A DNA stretch of 64,000 nt from Caprimulgus europaeus (taxonomy: Eukaryota > Chordata > Aves > Caprimulgiformes > Caprimulgidae): NCBI GenBank assembly GCA_907165065.1, contig OU015529.1, positions 10,856,554 to 10,920,553 of the forward strand. Direction: 5' to 3'. The position numbers and the translations under genes are program-made. Within the stretch, counting starts at the first letter, position 1, and every line of letters begins with the position of its first letter. A model generated the notes under the pieces. That model was not told the origin of the DNA, made no database searches, and was given only the letters and a program-made list of their open reading frames with translations. Below are positions 51,401-61,022 of the stretch, in pieces.

Positions 51401-51409
51401 CCAGATCAT
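39329..51409 (-). CDS. ACSL5: ACSL5, long-chain acyl-CoA synthetase (complete CDS)
   Basis: Activates long-chain fatty acids to acyl-CoA with ATP and CoA; the family member sits at ER and the outer mitochondrial membrane. Twenty coding exons, with phases closing to 683 codons plus TAA, equal to the human 683-aa form. Residues about 12-33 form the N-terminal membrane anchor. The ATP/AMP-binding P-loop TSGTTGNPKG is at 261-270, YGQTE at 443-447, DGWLHTGD at 518-525 and the linker [13 protein letters not shown] at 539-551. All catalytic motifs are intact. [20 protein letters not shown] and the C-terminal segment fit ACSL5 better than ACSL1 or ACSL6, and the position next to ZDHHC6 and VTI1A matches mammals. 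The start has A at -3. An acceptor at 51440-51441 just upstream shows that at least one 5' noncoding exon exists; I could not locate it. Confidence 0.97.
39904..39975 (-). CDS. ACSL5: ACSL5 coding exon 19
   Basis: Residues 614-637, [18 protein letters not shown]. Phase 0 at both ends. Acceptor TTCTAG, donor CAA|GTGAGT. Confidence 0.96.
40181..40220. repeat. 20-bp tandem duplication
   Basis: TGAAACATCAAGAGACACCT and a second copy differing only at the last base, in ACSL5 intron 18. Confidence 0.95.
40384..40485 (-). CDS. ACSL5: ACSL5 coding exon 18
   Basis: Residues 580-613, [20 protein letters not shown]. The acceptor TTTTCAG was chosen over a second AG 13 bases downstream, which would break the frame. 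Donor CCA|GTGAGT. Confidence 0.96.
41059..41202 (-). CDS. ACSL5: ACSL5 coding exon 17
   Basis: Residues 532-579, [20 protein letters not shown], the linker motif that rotates the C-terminal domain. Acceptor CTCTAG, donor AGG|GTAAGC. Confidence 0.98.
41653..41769 (-). CDS. ACSL5: ACSL5 coding exon 16
   Basis: Residues 493-531, [19 protein letters not shown] and [14 protein letters not shown], whose last Asp binds the AMP ribose in this family. Acceptor CTGTAG, donor CCA|GTAAGT. Confidence 0.97.
41850..41938 (-). CDS. ACSL5: ACSL5 coding exon 15
   Basis: Completes Gly463 and encodes 464-492, [15 protein letters not shown] to NNEGE. Acceptor CTTAG, donor GAG|GTAGGT. Confidence 0.97.
42815..42887 (-). 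CDS. ACSL5: ACSL5 coding exon 14
   Basis: Residues 439-462 plus one base, [20 protein letters not shown], with the YGQTE adenylate-binding motif. Acceptor ATGTAG, donor GTATGG. Confidence 0.97.
43174..43440 (-). mobile_element. CR1 LINE 3' fragment in ACSL5 intron 13
   Basis: Inverted CR1 tail, GATTGGAAGGGACCTC and ATCATCTAGTCCAACCATCC, then about 270 bp of CR1. The minus strand reads [13 protein letters not shown], like the 7714 subtype. Sense to ACSL5. Confidence 0.92.
43716..43811 (-). CDS. ACSL5: ACSL5 coding exon 13
   Basis: Residues 407-438, [18 protein letters not shown], part of the nucleotide-binding fold. A 74-bp intron separates it from exon 12. Donor CAG|GTAAGC. Confidence 0.97.
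43886..44020 (-). CDS. ACSL5: ACSL5 coding exon 12
   Basis: Residues 362-406, ending [15 protein letters not shown]. Acceptor TTGCAG, donor CAA|GTAAGT. Confidence 0.96.
44123..44496 (-). mobile_element. CR1 LINE 3' fragment in ACSL5 intron 11
   Basis: Inverted tail ATAGAATCACAGAATGGTTT, then CR1 sequence well preserved to TTCTCTTTTCCAGA, where it is 5' truncated. Sense to ACSL5. Confidence 0.95.
44871..45005 (-). CDS. ACSL5: ACSL5 coding exon 11
   Basis: Residues 317-361, [13 protein letters not shown] and [19 protein letters not shown]. Acceptor TTTTTAG, donor AAG|GTATGT. Confidence 0.97.
45879..45956 (-). CDS. ACSL5: ACSL5 coding exon 10
   Basis: Residues 291-316, containing [14 protein letters not shown], an ACSL hallmark. 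Phase 0 at both ends. Acceptor CTCTAG, donor GTAAGT. Confidence 0.97.
46257..46330 (-). CDS. ACSL5: ACSL5 coding exon 9 (P-loop end)
   Basis: Completes Gly266 and encodes 267-290, [19 protein letters not shown]. Acceptor CAAAG|GT, donor GTAAGT. Confidence 0.97.
46843..46894 (-). CDS. ACSL5: ACSL5 coding exon 8 (P-loop start)
   Basis: Residues 249-265 plus one base, [17 protein letters not shown], the first half of the AMP-binding P-loop. Acceptor CTCTAG, donor GTAAGA. Confidence 0.97.
47113..47145 (-). CDS. ACSL5: ACSL5 coding exon 7 (11 codons)
   Basis: Residues 238-248, [12 protein letters not shown] 33-bp microexon, phase 0 at both ends, so it could be skipped without frame loss. Found by the reading frame joining exons 6 and 8. 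Acceptor ACACAG, donor GTAAGT. Confidence 0.92.
47853..48031 (-). CDS. ACSL5: ACSL5 coding exon 6
   Basis: Completes Ala178 and encodes 179-237 ([19 protein letters not shown] to LALQEVE). Acceptor TCTGTAG, donor GAG|GTAGGT. Confidence 0.96.
49249..49348 (-). CDS. ACSL5: ACSL5 coding exon 5
   Basis: Residues 145-177 plus one base. [19 protein letters not shown] is a conserved ACSL core motif. Acceptor TCTTCAG, donor GTAAGT. Confidence 0.97.
49675..49776 (-). CDS. ACSL5: ACSL5 coding exon 4
   Basis: Residues 111-144, [11 protein letters not shown] to [11 protein letters not shown], a conserved ACSL segment. Only 79 bp separates it from exon 3. Donor GAG|GTAAGC. Confidence 0.96.
49856..49920 (-). 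CDS. ACSL5: ACSL5 coding exon 3
   Basis: Completes Gly89 and encodes 90-110, [20 protein letters not shown]. Acceptor TCATTAG, donor CAG|GTGAGT. Confidence 0.96.
50585..50693 (-). CDS. ACSL5: ACSL5 coding exon 2
   Basis: Residues 53-88 plus one base of Gly89, including [11 protein letters not shown]. The first half ([18 protein letters not shown]) is the most divergent part of the protein. Acceptor TCCCAG, donor GTAAGC. Confidence 0.94.
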
Positions 51410-51439
51410 TGTGCCAGATCAGTGGAGCCAGAGTTGAAC
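51254..51439 (-). CDS. ACSL5: ACSL5 first coding exon
   Basis: 51410-51439 is 5' UTR after the acceptor GTTTCAG. The ATG (51407-51409) opens residues 1-52, containing the membrane anchor and the conserved [10 protein letters not shown] and LNKQSIGIE. Donor GAG|GTAATG. Confidence 0.95.
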
Positions 51440-52057
51440 CTGAAACAGACAGGAGGTTTAGTAGACTTGAGTTAGAAGCACTCACTGCCTATGAGCCATA
51501 GTTACTTAAGTAGTTTGTTAAGCAATGCTACAAATCTTTTCAGTAGTTTGCCCCTAAGGAGTCCTGGTACAATACTGAAGCATGCTTATGCAATGCTTTA
51601 AGCCTCTTAAGAGATCTCAAGTCACCTGTCCCCATAAATCTTCATCCATTCTACATCCACCTCCACAAAAAGCTGAAGCCTGATAAAGTCAGACAAGAAA
51701 CAGATGTCAATTCTTTCTATTCAAGAGTAAAAATCTGCCTATTGGTAGGTTTTTGCCTATATCTACCTATATTGGTAAAAAATATAAATTAAATAAAAAT
51801 TAAATCTAATAAAAAAAAGCCTACAGTTCAGCAACATGAACAGTGGAGGAAAGAAAATTCCATATTATACCTGTCCAGTAGATGGGGTATTGCTAAAATA
51901 GTAGATATATTGCTGAAATATACATAGGTGTAACAAGCATGTGAAAGTCTGCAGGACAAGCAGCGCCTTCATGACCAGCTGCTCTTACTGGAAAGCAGGG
52001 TTTATGCTGGAGAAATATTTCAGATAGTGACAGTGTATTTAGCATGAGATAGCATGC

Positions 52058-52396
52058 TATAACAGTCTTCCAGTACCTGAAGGGGCTACAGGAAGGCTGG
52101 GGAAGGACTTTCTACAAGGGCAGGGAGTGACAGAACAAGAGGTAATGGCTTTAAACTGAAGAGGGGAGATTTAGATTAGATATTAGGAAGAAATTCTTCA
52201 CTGTGAGGGTGATAAGACACTGGAAAAGGTTGCCCAGAGAAGTTGTGGATGCCCCCTCCCTGGAAGTGTTCAAGGCCAGGTTGGATGAGGCTTTGAGCAA
52301 CCTGGTCTAGTGGAAGGTGTCCCTGCTGATGGCAGGGGGGTTGGAACTGGATGATCTTTGAGGTCCCTTCCAACCCAAACCAGTCTGTGATTCTGT
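52058..52396 (+). mobile_element. CR1 LINE 3' fragment upstream of ACSL5 coding exons
   Basis: From CAGTCTTCCAGTACCTGAAG to the tail GTCTGTGATTCTGT. Plus orientation, antisense to ACSL5; closely similar to the copy at 44123-44496. Confidence 0.95.
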
Positions 52397-55300
52397 ACAG
52401 CACAAGTCAAAACTGTGAAAGTTACTTTCCACTAGGAAGTGGTGACCCAGAAGTCAACACATGCAATGGAAGTCTAGCTGGGAAATATAAAAGCAGTTCT
52501 GCTACTTGCATCCTCCAGAGTCTTTTACTTCAAGAACATGGAAGCAAAAAACTGGGAATGCAGGATTTCTTGTAAGAGATAGAGACATCTACCTCAGGCT
52601 CCTCCCTTAGAAACAAGTACTTTAATCTCTGAAATGTTGTGGTATAAGATTGGATGGCCAAGACAAATTTAGTAAAGGTGACTGTTTTTTGTCTGAATCA
52701 ACTCAGATCTCACCAACTTATCTAAATAGGTATGCACGACATGGCACATCACACTTTGTAAGATTAATAACCACACCCTTTCAAATTCTTTCACACAGAA
52801 TCAAGGAAACTTGGTCAGTAGATAGTATGTCAGTTAGCAGCTAACTAAATCCCTGCAGAAGAAAAGTTACAGGCATTCTGGAGCAATGGACTCCACTCAC
52901 CTTTTAATTATAATTCCAAGAAAGTTGAAGGTACTTTCCAAACAGTTAGTAAATTCAGCCAGGCCCCTAAATCAGAATTTTGGTCTTTAAGTCCAGACTG
53001 ACCAGAGTTAGATACTTATATCTGGTGTATAGTTTCGTAGTTTTCAGTTTCTGGTGACTGCATTAATCAGCAATCCTAATGTGTTCTCTGGTGTGAGAAG
53101 GCATGCTTTGCCTGCTCAGCATCTGGGTAAGAAAAGGTACCTCAGAGACTTGTCATCCTGACCAATCTGACAAAAGCATGTCACCATGTCACCCACATTA
53201 TCTTAAAAGTACCAACTCCCTAGACCTCTTTTCTACTCTAAGCCTTAGTTACAATGTGCCCTTCAAACTGTTGACTTTGGTTTCATCTACGGAGAGTCTA
53301 GAAGAGTTGTGCAACAGCTAGAAAGGCAGGAACTGCTCTTGGCATTCTTTGCTGACTGACAGTTACAGTCACTGTGCATATCAGACCTAGGAGGCTGCAG
53401 CTCTTTCTGCAGCACAGAATATCACCCATCTTCATACCCTTCCTTTGGGCCTGTATCAACTGAGCCTGGAGAAAAACCATAACACCTAAAACCAGGTCTG
53501 CTGATCAAGTTTACATTCAGGACAAAGCCACTTAACAGTTTAGGTTCTAGCACTGCTCTGTTTGGAAGACAATGTTATTGATAAAGTGAATTTGGCAATC
53601 AGCTGCTCTTCGTGATTTATACATTTGGCCTTGTAACCTGTTACTGAAGCAGTTAGTAAACAGCTTTCTGTAAGTGATTAAACAGTATCTGGTTTAGGGC
53701 AAGTCAGCCACTTCCTCTTCTCTTAACATGAAGAAGTCACTTTTTTGTAGCATAGCACTGAGTCAGCTTGGCAGAGGCATCTCCACTCTCCAACATGAAA
53801 AGAATTTGGATATTCAAACTTTATTCCTTTAACTCGTAGCCCACTAGTAGATCCAAATGACATTTGGACCATTTGTATGTTGGAAGCTTAGCTTGTTAGA
53901 AGATGGCAAAACTAGACCCTTGCACATCTATTCTCATATCTTTTTAGAAGGATACCAGAGTACTTATGTCCAATTCCCCTGAATTTTAATAGCAATCAGC
54001 TTGGACTATTTTCCAGTCTTTTTCCATCCCCAGGTGGGAGATAAGGGGTTTGCATGCAGTCCATTTCAAAAAATCCTTCCCTAGACATGCAATTTTTCAA
54101 CCAGCAGTAAGAAATAGTTACATGCAGACAACTGAAGAGACCACATCCCTGCATAGCTGTGCCAGTTTTAATGGCTAAAATGTGCTCTCCTGTGCTCATT
54201 TTAATAGTAATTTAAAGACAATTTTCTAGAAAGCAGAAAAAATTGGTTATCTTTGGAGTATCATGCTAGAGGTCCTCTACTATAACTTAGTAACACTGAT
54301 TAGCATTAGCACTGTCTAATCAGACAGATCAGTACAGTTGTCACAAATAGCTCCTGTCTGTTACATGGACTTGTTTGACAGAAAAGTAATAAAGGACACT
54401 TGGCTGACCCACTAACCCCAAATGCTCCATGCAGCAGTAGATAAGTCACTGAAAATCCTTCCATCATGGTATTTTTGTCTCCTCACTGACTCACACACAA
54501 GGCAGTTTGTGCCAAGACATCTAGGGAGACTGAACATTATGCCCTGAGGGGTAATGATGCTTGGAGCAGAGAAACCTCTGAAGTCCAAAGAGAACACCTG
54601 ATCAAGTGTGATTAAAGCCTGAAGGTGATTAAGTGCAGCAAAACTTTTGCCTTCAGATTCTGAACCAATTCCACATAGAGAGAAAGAGAAACCAGAGAGT
54701 AGTCTAATCCCACTGTAACCTAACCAGCATCCTTGTAGCTAGTCAAGGATGATTTTCCACTGTAAGCCAAATGGACTTTTAATTTAAGGAAAGACCTGAT
54801 AACAAGTTTATCTCTAAAGCCTAGGTCATATTGTATGCTCATCTGCTTCTAAATTTTTTTTTTTTTTTAGTAACTGTCTTCACTAGCCCACTTACAGCAC
54901 TGAATGAGACTACACATGCAAGAGTCAAAAGCCTAACAACCTTTAAAGCCACAGAAGTTAGAATTGTGTCAAAAAAGCACAAACACTTAGACCTTGTTTG
55001 CAATACACACACAAAAAAAATGTTTTTTATATCTGAAAGGTTATTTTCAATTCCTCTACTTTATGAATAGAATAGTGACAGTGTTTTGCTTTCACTCTCC
55101 AACCGTGCTTCCTCAGATGGGCTTGAGCCACTCCTATCAAAGCACATAGGGTGTGTTATTCAGGCTGTTGCAAGAGACTGTCAGCAAATTTGTCTCAATT
55201 CCCAGCACCAGGACAGTTGTTTCCTATGCCTAGAGCTTCTACTGTAACTACTTGTCAAATCCAAGTCACTGCCAGTTAATCCTGTCCGGTATGCTCCAAA

Positions 55301-58300
55301 AGCCACTTAATCCTGCTCCCTTCAGAGCAGGAGTGCCAGCAGTGAGGATAGGAATCTGTTTACTTGACAGAGTTCTCTGTCGATGGGAAGAGAACAGCTC
55401 TACCCTAGATCTGTGCTATGGAGCAACTACAAGCAGAGCTTAACCCATAAATCCAAATACCCTGTGCACACATAATACCTGATCTGTATCAACTGAGTGA
55501 AAACTCAACGCAGTGCAGCATCAGACAAAGCCAGGGCATTTTTGACAGACACCAGCCTCCACTGCAGGGCAAGTCTGAGTACAAGATGCTTTTTTAAGCA
55601 TGTGGGGGGTGGAGTGCTTTGAAACCCCTGAGTTTTGAAGGGCTCAGCTCCCAGTGACCAGAAAGAAACAAGATGCATAGGATGTCTCAAACCACCTGTT
55701 AGTCCTCTTGTGCAATATGATGCTAGACAGTTGAAGTTTACTTCGGTTGTCTGGCCTGATCAACGGTCAGGGATAAGATGCACTAGGCTTAGGAGTTCAA
55801 AGGCTTACTTTTTATCAGAAGAGATTACAGTGATACCATTTACAGCCTTGAGTTCAGGAGTACATGTCCTCATTTCTACTGTACCCCTCCAGACTCCCCC
55901 AGCAGTTCCTTCACTAGCTAGAAGGAATCAAACTGTTATTCTCTATTTTCTCCAAGTCAAGAGATTCTCTCCATTAGAAAGCAACTGAGCTCTGTGCCTC
56001 CAAACACAGAAGTATGAAGAAAGAAATCTGTGTCATCTCCATCACAGTAATCCTTTATAGACAGCAAAGCAACCTCTGATACTTGCACAGTTTCAGAAGC
56101 TAGAGCTATGCACTGCCTGTGAGAATATTTTCTACAATTACATGCTTTATCACTATTTAGTTAGTCACCAGTAGCTCATTCTTTACATTTGCTTACACAG
56201 TGCAGCTCTTGCCTGGTGTCCTGCAGATGTGAGACACTGTGCCAGTTCTTACTCCTTGGAAGCATTATATCCCATCTTCCTCCAGCTGCAGCAAAGAGAA
56301 GTCTTGTGTTCTGCAGGGTTTAGGAACATCTAACTTTTAGCATTCAGAGAGAAGCTAAAGAGCAAAAGCTCAGCAGTGACTGCTGAACAGAGCCATATAA
56401 AAACCACAAGGCAAAATCCACAGTAATTTGCATTAAGCTTAAGATACACTTCAGTTAGGCTTTGCTTTCAGAGTACCTCTTATGAGAGTCAGACAAACAG
56501 TTCAAGTATCCTTTGATCTCGCCTGAGAAGCACTCTGCTAGGGGATGGGAAAGAACGAGGCCTCAGAAAGTTAGTTTCAGGAAGTATAGTGCTCTGTGGT
56601 TTCAAACCACACGTTACAGGCTATTTCTGATCCTTGCTAATGAAACCTATTGAACTCGAGCTTTCAGTATACTTAAATAGAAAGACCATTTTTTTAATAA
56701 AGAATTTTACCATGTCTGGTATTACTGTCCCTCTGTCAGGAGGGCAATGATACCATGATACTGCTCAATATAAAAAGTCCTTTTGTAAGATAAATTGAAA
56801 AGCCAAACTTTCACTTTTTTTTTTAATATGATATTTTCTCCTTGAAAACTATTTACTCAGAAAGACAGAACATGTTCAACAAACCCTTTGAAGTTTTGAA
56901 AACTTTAAAAATAGTTAGAATAATGGGTTCTGTTACTGTTTATGCTATTAGATAGGATCACATGTGTAGGATCACATTCTTACAAAATATACATGCATCA
57001 ACATTACATTCATAGGAAAATATGTCTAGGCACACAACAAACACAGTTTAAAGAACTAGAACTAAAGCTCAACTTGAAAACTCACATAGAGCTCCTAAGA
57101 AAGCTAGAATAGCATCATTAAACACCTTAGCCACACAGAAAAAAGGTATCACTAAAAACTGCTAGATACTAATGTCTTTTATCACTACATATTATTACAG
57201 CACTTACATTATGAAGAGCAAAGAACAAACATATATCTGAACTTAACTCAGCCAAGGGTTAACATCTAACCAATAGCTCACTACCAGAGATTTCCTAGCA
57301 GGCTACTGATAAACTCATTATCTTGAGCCCTACAGATAATTGCTGCACTTGCACACAGTTTTTGGTAAAACCCATGTTAGTAACAACAAGCAAGCCGAAG
57401 GAATAAAAGGTAACAAAAGTAGAACTTCATTATTTATACAGAAAATACTTCAGAGCAAATGCAGAGATGAGAACCAGCAATCAAAACCACCTACCATTTT
57501 GCAGATGGGGTGGGAAACCAAGCCCTTGTCCTTATGGAAAAGGGATCCTTACCAGCATAGTAGCAAACCAGCACCAATTAGGTTAACACTCCAGTTAAAT
57601 ACTACAGGTAGTTCCCTCGTCCCAGTTTAAATAAATCAGCAAACAGAAAAGCATGCTGGGAGGGGAGCTTGTAAAAGGGAGGAACTCACATGGGGAAAAT
57701 GAAGTGGTTAGAGAGAAAAAAAAAAAAAGGAAATAAATATGGAGGAAGTTGTTGAGCTTGTTTATTTGAGGAAAAGAGCTTAAAGTTTACATATTTCTGA
57801 AGAGCTAAGTGAAAAGTATACCAAGACCTTTTGATCTGATATTTAAAATTTACTGTTTATAATCTATTTGCTATGTTTTTCTCTGTGTATAAAGCCGTAC
57901 TCTCAACAACTGTAATTTTCTGTCTATAGCTGTGTGTCCATTAAGCTGAGCAGAGCTTTCTTTGTAGCCTGTAATACTGACAAAATGTTTTGAGTACAGT
58001 ATTTATTACTAACTGCTGTAACATATTTGCTGGTGCACTGGATCCCAATTTCATTTGCTTGTTTTGGTTTATTTGCTTTTTTATGTTTTGTGTTGGTGTT
58101 TTTTCCCCCCAAAGCTACCTAGTTCTTTCTGCTGTGGTATAAACTTAACACACATGCAATTATTTGTACAAGGTAACAGTGAATCACATCTCAAACTTCA
58201 GTTTTGTTTCCTGCTATGACAGAGATTTTCTTTAAGGTTTTACTGTTGCATTTCTTTGTTTAAAAGTTTACAGCTGTTGTGGTTTCCCTTTTTCTCTCTG

Positions 58301-60988
58301 ATGCTCATCTAATATAACTAGAATTTTGCAGCAAGTTTGGAGGAATGGGAAGACAGTAACTTCACCTACCTCTCTTCTTTAGAGCCTTCACCTCAGATCT
58401 TGGAATTGTCTTACCACTTAACAATTTGTTCATCTGAAAGTTTTTTCTATGCTACATGATTTCAGAAGAATCTGCTTATCTAGACTAACTATAGCTAGGA
58501 TGGAGTAAGTACCATGTGCTTGCATCCAGAATGCAACTTGTCCTGGACCTTGGCTTGCTAAAACACATAGCCTCTATTAATTGCAATTATGTCTTTATTG
58601 CTGCTGTAAACTTCATGCTATTCAGGTAAAGCTAACTTACATAGTAATTGTGGCATTATTTAGCAATGCAGATATGCTTTTAGGGAAGCCGAGGCTCAAT
58701 CCCTGATTTTGCTGTAAGCTTTAGATGAAGATGAAAAAGAAGTAGCCTGTTCTGTATGAAACTGCTCTGCTTTTGGCTTTGTCAACCCAGAGTTGCTTCC
58801 ATGGCATTCAGATGAAGGTGTGAGCTTCAGCTTTAATAATGCCAGTGAAGGTGCACTTATGTTTAGAAAAAGGCAATGTCTCTTACAGAGAAGGGAAAGA
58901 AGGCCCGGCTCCCAGCCCAGCCAGTTGCATTAGCACCTTCTTTGAGCACCTCTCTGCGGATTTTCCCCCTTCAGATATCTGCCTCAGGCTGTTATTTTTC
59001 CAGGAGGAAAAGAAAAAGCAATTAATTTGCCCTGTCCCTGATCAGCTGTTGGGTAGCAGTGCTGTGTATCTATCTCGGATGCATTGACTTTGGCTGCGGG
59101 TCTGAGAGGATGTGCCCATAGCTTCATCCTGCCTGGCCTGCCAGTAGCCCAGGGTGTGATGCAGCAGTCCCCGAGGTGGTAAGGTTACCCCACTGTCTGG
59201 ATGCAATGGGTCTCACAGTTCCACTGTAAATTGGATTAAGGGATGCATATAGAAAAAAACTTGTGAAGGTTAGCTTCTCCTTAATGTCTGCTTCTGTTTA
59301 ATGCTCACAAATTAGAATACAGCTGACACTCTCTTCCTGGTATGCATAAGACGTGACGTCCAAATTTTGAGGCTTTTGGGTTTTGTTTTGGGTTTTTTTT
59401 GCAAGTACTTCTCTGCTAAAAAATAAAGCAGAGTAATGAATAACTCAACCTTTGCATATTTTTGTACATGTATATAAAATATACATTTGCATCTTTCATA
59501 CCTATTAGCAAATTAAGCTGAGCAGTAGGTAGAGTGTATGTATAAAGAGTTTAAGTCGATCCTTTCTGTTGTTACTGTCACAAAAGGTTTGCATAAAGGA
59601 TATACAAGATGAGCTTTTATAATGACCTTTAAGGCCACAGCATAGCATGAGCATTAGCTATCCAAAGGTGCCAAAACATCCCATCTACCTATAGCAAATA
59701 GCAGAGGGTGTAAATCAATGAAGGGGAAGCATTAGCTCATTGTAGTTTTCCTCTGTTGTCACTTCAGGACTTGGATCTAAATTTTGTGAGTCTGTGGGAA
59801 GTGTGGGCTCACTTTATTTGAAAGGTTTTTGAATTCCAGTTTGATTTCTTAATGCTATGAAAATAAACTTTCTTTATTGCTCTGCTACACTTTTCAAGGG
59901 CATCCTTCTGGCTTTTGTAAAGCAGAGAAACTGCACAGGGACATAAATAATTTTCTCAGAGCATAAGTGGGTTCCTCAGAGAAGGTAGTATGAACAGGAT
60001 GATGGGCTTAGAACTTTGAAGAGCAACACCCTTTTTGCCAATTCTCTTACTTGCAGCTTGATTTCTGGTTAATCTTTGTCTCTGCTACCCTCTTTGTTAC
60101 AGCTGCAGCTCTGTACACAAGCAAGACCTTGAAGAAGGTTCCATCTCTATAGCTACACCAAGCAGTTGTATCAAGGCAATGGCAGCATTGTGGTGTGCCA
60201 TACTCTTTAAGATCTGTGCTTCTAAAACATTAAAAAAGGCATTATAGGCAGCTTCTGTGCTCTTAGTTAGGGATTAAGGTCCTATTGTAGCAAATGTTGC
60301 CAATAAGCTTGTGTGTATAAATGACCTAGATATAACAAGTATTTACTGACAAGATTTCAAAACCTGCCTGTGATGCTTTGGAACCAAATGATACTTCTAT
60401 TTATGGAACTTAGTTTTAAACATGAGTCTGAATGGGGGCCTGGCACTGGTACACCATGCACTGTATCTTTAAATAGATATAACTAACAAACTGATAAGAA
60501 AATGGCTTCAGCGTGGACGGTGGTCAGGTTTCCAGTTCCAGCCACTCTATGGCAACCAGGAGCATCCAGGTGGTTGCTCCCACTCAGACTGCAATTTCTT
60601 CTTATGCCACCCAGGAGCTCAGACTTTCTTCTTTAATATCATGCAGCCAATTACACAGCTGTTGCCTTCAACAGCATACAGTGTGGGGAGAGGAGTGCAT
60701 GGGACCCAGGCATTGCAGGAAATTAGGGCTATTATCCCACTTGCAATACTTCTCTGCAGGAGCAGGAAGCCTCATGCTTGGGAAAGATGGGATCTGATCA
60801 GGAGAGATTTGCTTACCTTCCTTCAGCGCTGGAGGAGGGTGGAGGGGCTGGTACAACTTGCTTCCTCCTGTGCTTTACAACTCCAAGTGGGTGTTCAAGG
60901 GTTGGTGCTTCCCCAGCTCCTGTGGCAGGACTAAGCCCCGAATCATCAGCGTGTGGCTTTAATAAACAGGCAACACTGCACCCAGGTA

Positions 60989-61022
60989 ACCTTTGAACCT
61001 GCATTGCAACAGGTTCAAAGGT
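60989..61022. repeat. Perfect 13-bp inverted repeat, 8-nt loop
   Basis: ACCTTTGAACCTG is followed by an 8-base loop (CATTGCAA) and CAGGTTCAAAGGT. It is followed directly by an A-run. Each arm read 5'-3' contains GGTTCA-A-AGGT, a DR1-like nuclear-receptor half-site pair. It could form a hairpin in RNA; no gene association is known. Confidence 0.9.

Noticed and set aside
60513-60996. Cluster of ORFs of 62-97 codons on both strands
   Set aside because: A locally GC-richer stretch with mutually overlapping frames; nothing resembles TECTB, GUCY2G or another expected neighbour.
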